DNA of 64,000 nt, from positions 806,001-870,000 of the forward strand of contig CAVXIR010000007.1 of assembly GCA_963761975.1 (NCBI GenBank), read 5' to 3'. Source of the stretch: JAMQPK01 sp963761975 (GTDB taxonomy: Bacteria > Acidobacteriota > Vicinamibacteria > Vicinamibacterales > JAMQPK01). Each line of letters opens with the position of its first letter. The first letter of the stretch is position 1. Shown here in pieces: positions 63,393 to 64,000 of this stretch. The notes beneath the pieces were generated by a model that saw only the letters and a list, made by a program, of their open reading frames with translations, was not told the DNA's origin and searched no databases. The position numbers and the translations under genes were made by a program.

Positions 63393-63714
63393 GAGACCGG
63401 AGGTCCTCAAAGGGCACCTTGACTTGCTGCTCCTTGCAGCGGTTCAGGAACGGCCCTCGCACGGTTATGCGATTGCGGAAACGCTGCGTGCTCGCAGCGC
63501 CGGCGCCTTCAGGTTGCCCGACGGCACGCTTTATCCGGCGCTTCATCGACTCGAGCGCGCAGGCCTGCTTTCCAGCCGATGGTCCGAAACGACCGGGCGC
63601 CGGCGACGTGTCTACCAGTTGACGGCAAAGGGCGAGCGCACGCTCGTGCGGCAACATGCGGAGTGGCGCGACTTCGCTCGCGCCGTCTCCGCCGTGGTAG
63701 GGAGCTCTGCATGA
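63391..63714 (+). CDS. PadR-family transcriptional regulator
   Basis: A 107-residue PadR protein: KGHLDLLLLAAVQERPSHGY, AIAETLRARSAGAFRLPDGT and LYPALHRLERAGLLSSRW form the winged helix, and RRRRVYQLTAKGERTLVRQH the wing and dimerisation helix. Start 63391 is preferred over 63364, which would place the -10 box inside the gene. It overlaps the next gene by 4 bp (ATGA). Confidence 0.9.
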   Translation: MRPEVLKGHLDLLLLAAVQERPSHGYAIAETLRARSAGAFRLPDGTLYPALHRLERAGLLSSRWSETTGRRRRVYQLTAKGERTLVRQHAEWRDFARAVSAVVGSSA

Positions 63715-64000
63715 ACGTCGACCTGATTGGCGCGTATCTCGCCGACCTGTCTCTGGAGCTCAGGAAGCGCGGTGTTTCCGATCTCAGATTTCTCGAAGAA
63801 GCTCGCGAGCACCTGACCGACGCCGTCGAGCAGGGAATCGAGCGAGGGCTCGATGCGACGGCAGCGCAACAGGAAGCCATCGCGCAATTCGGGCGCGCGG
63901 CGTCCGTCGCTCGTGCGTTTGTGTCGGACAGGTACCGATTGTTCGATCTTCTCGTGCTGCTGACCGCCGTCGTCTTTGGGCTGGCGATCGCGTTCACGAA
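63711..64000 (+). CDS. Membrane protein with HAAS/prefix-like N-terminal domain (partial)
   Basis: From ATG 63711, coupled to PadR, the first ~96 residues are seen before the window ends. The N-terminal helical part (AYLADLSLELRKRGVSDLRF, EEAREHLTDAVEQGIERGLD, ATAAQQEAIAQFGRAASVAR) has the HAAS-like pattern common in proteins paired with PadR. A membrane helix begins at about 80 (LFDLLVLLTAVVFGLAIAFT). The remainder is outside the window. Confidence 0.7.
   Translation, partial: MNVDLIGAYLADLSLELRKRGVSDLRFLEEAREHLTDAVEQGIERGLDATAAQQEAIAQFGRAASVARAFVSDRYRLFDLLVLLTAVVFGLAIAFT

Noticed and set aside
1..64000. tRNA, rRNA or known riboswitch
   Set aside because: No cloverleaf, rRNA segment or recognised riboswitch core was found on reading either strand; a covariance-model search was not possible.

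Overview
The window is GC-rich chromosomal DNA that looks like an Acidobacteriota genome, probably close to Vicinamibacteria. The lineage call is an inference from gene families: three PadR regulators paired with long MacB/FtsX-type permeases of the acidobacterial ADOP kind, a VWFA-related protein of the acidobacterial type, winged-helix/TPR regulators, DUF222-like HNH proteins, and many secreted proteins built from Ig, FN3, LamG, Calx-beta and CSLREA modules. No rRNA, tRNA or CRISPR array was seen.

Layout. 1-4 kb: a PadR operon (PadR, broken membrane protein with a permease-prefix-like start, NTF2-like protein, ADOP permease). 4-16 kb: mostly secreted or envelope proteins on the minus strand, an SPFH protein, two very small genes and an HNH protein. 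16.6-19.6 kb: a second PadR whose ADOP permease is shattered by five frame changes. 19.7-22 kb: a membrane-anchored winged-helix/TPR regulator. 22.5-25 kb: a glycine-rich CSLREA protein. 25.6-28 kb: an intact ADOP permease, then a REP-like element and a damaged methyltransferase. 28.8-31 kb: a second methyltransferase, a shortened EamA transporter and a peroxiredoxin. 31.2-37.2 kb: a roughly 2,000-residue secreted protein with LamG, a DUF11-like repeat, eight Ig domains and three copies of an unnamed module. 37-45.5 kb: small genes, a VWFA protein, DUF1326, hydrolase and isomerase genes, and an IS256-family insertion with an 8-bp target duplication. 45.5-55.2 kb: a divergent tyrosine/aromatic catabolism cluster. 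55-64 kb: a polytopic membrane protein, two PepSY proteins, DUF2339, a second winged-helix/TPR regulator, and the start of a third PadR operon.

The aromatic cluster is the clearest metabolic unit. An Lrp/AsnC regulator, a conserved-looking unknown protein, fumarylacetoacetase and a ThDP 2-oxoacid decarboxylase overlap or abut on the minus strand, with an acyl/acetoacetyl-CoA synthetase downstream. HPPD, homogentisate dioxygenase and a heme-oxygenase-like diiron protein run the other way. No maleylacetoacetate isomerase is visible, which makes the unknown protein interesting.

The most unusual theme is in the spacers. At least nine loci carry short-word arrays of 7 to 9 bp with a different word at most of them. 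Several are built as array, centre, inverted array, and four use a 9-bp period around AGTC or GTTCG. One array has become the coding tail of a zinc-ribbon gene, one ends in the ribosome-binding site of a permease, and one was split by the IS element. The window also holds at least nine genes with apparent frame changes. One has five, which looks like true decay; the single ones could be mutation or assembly error.
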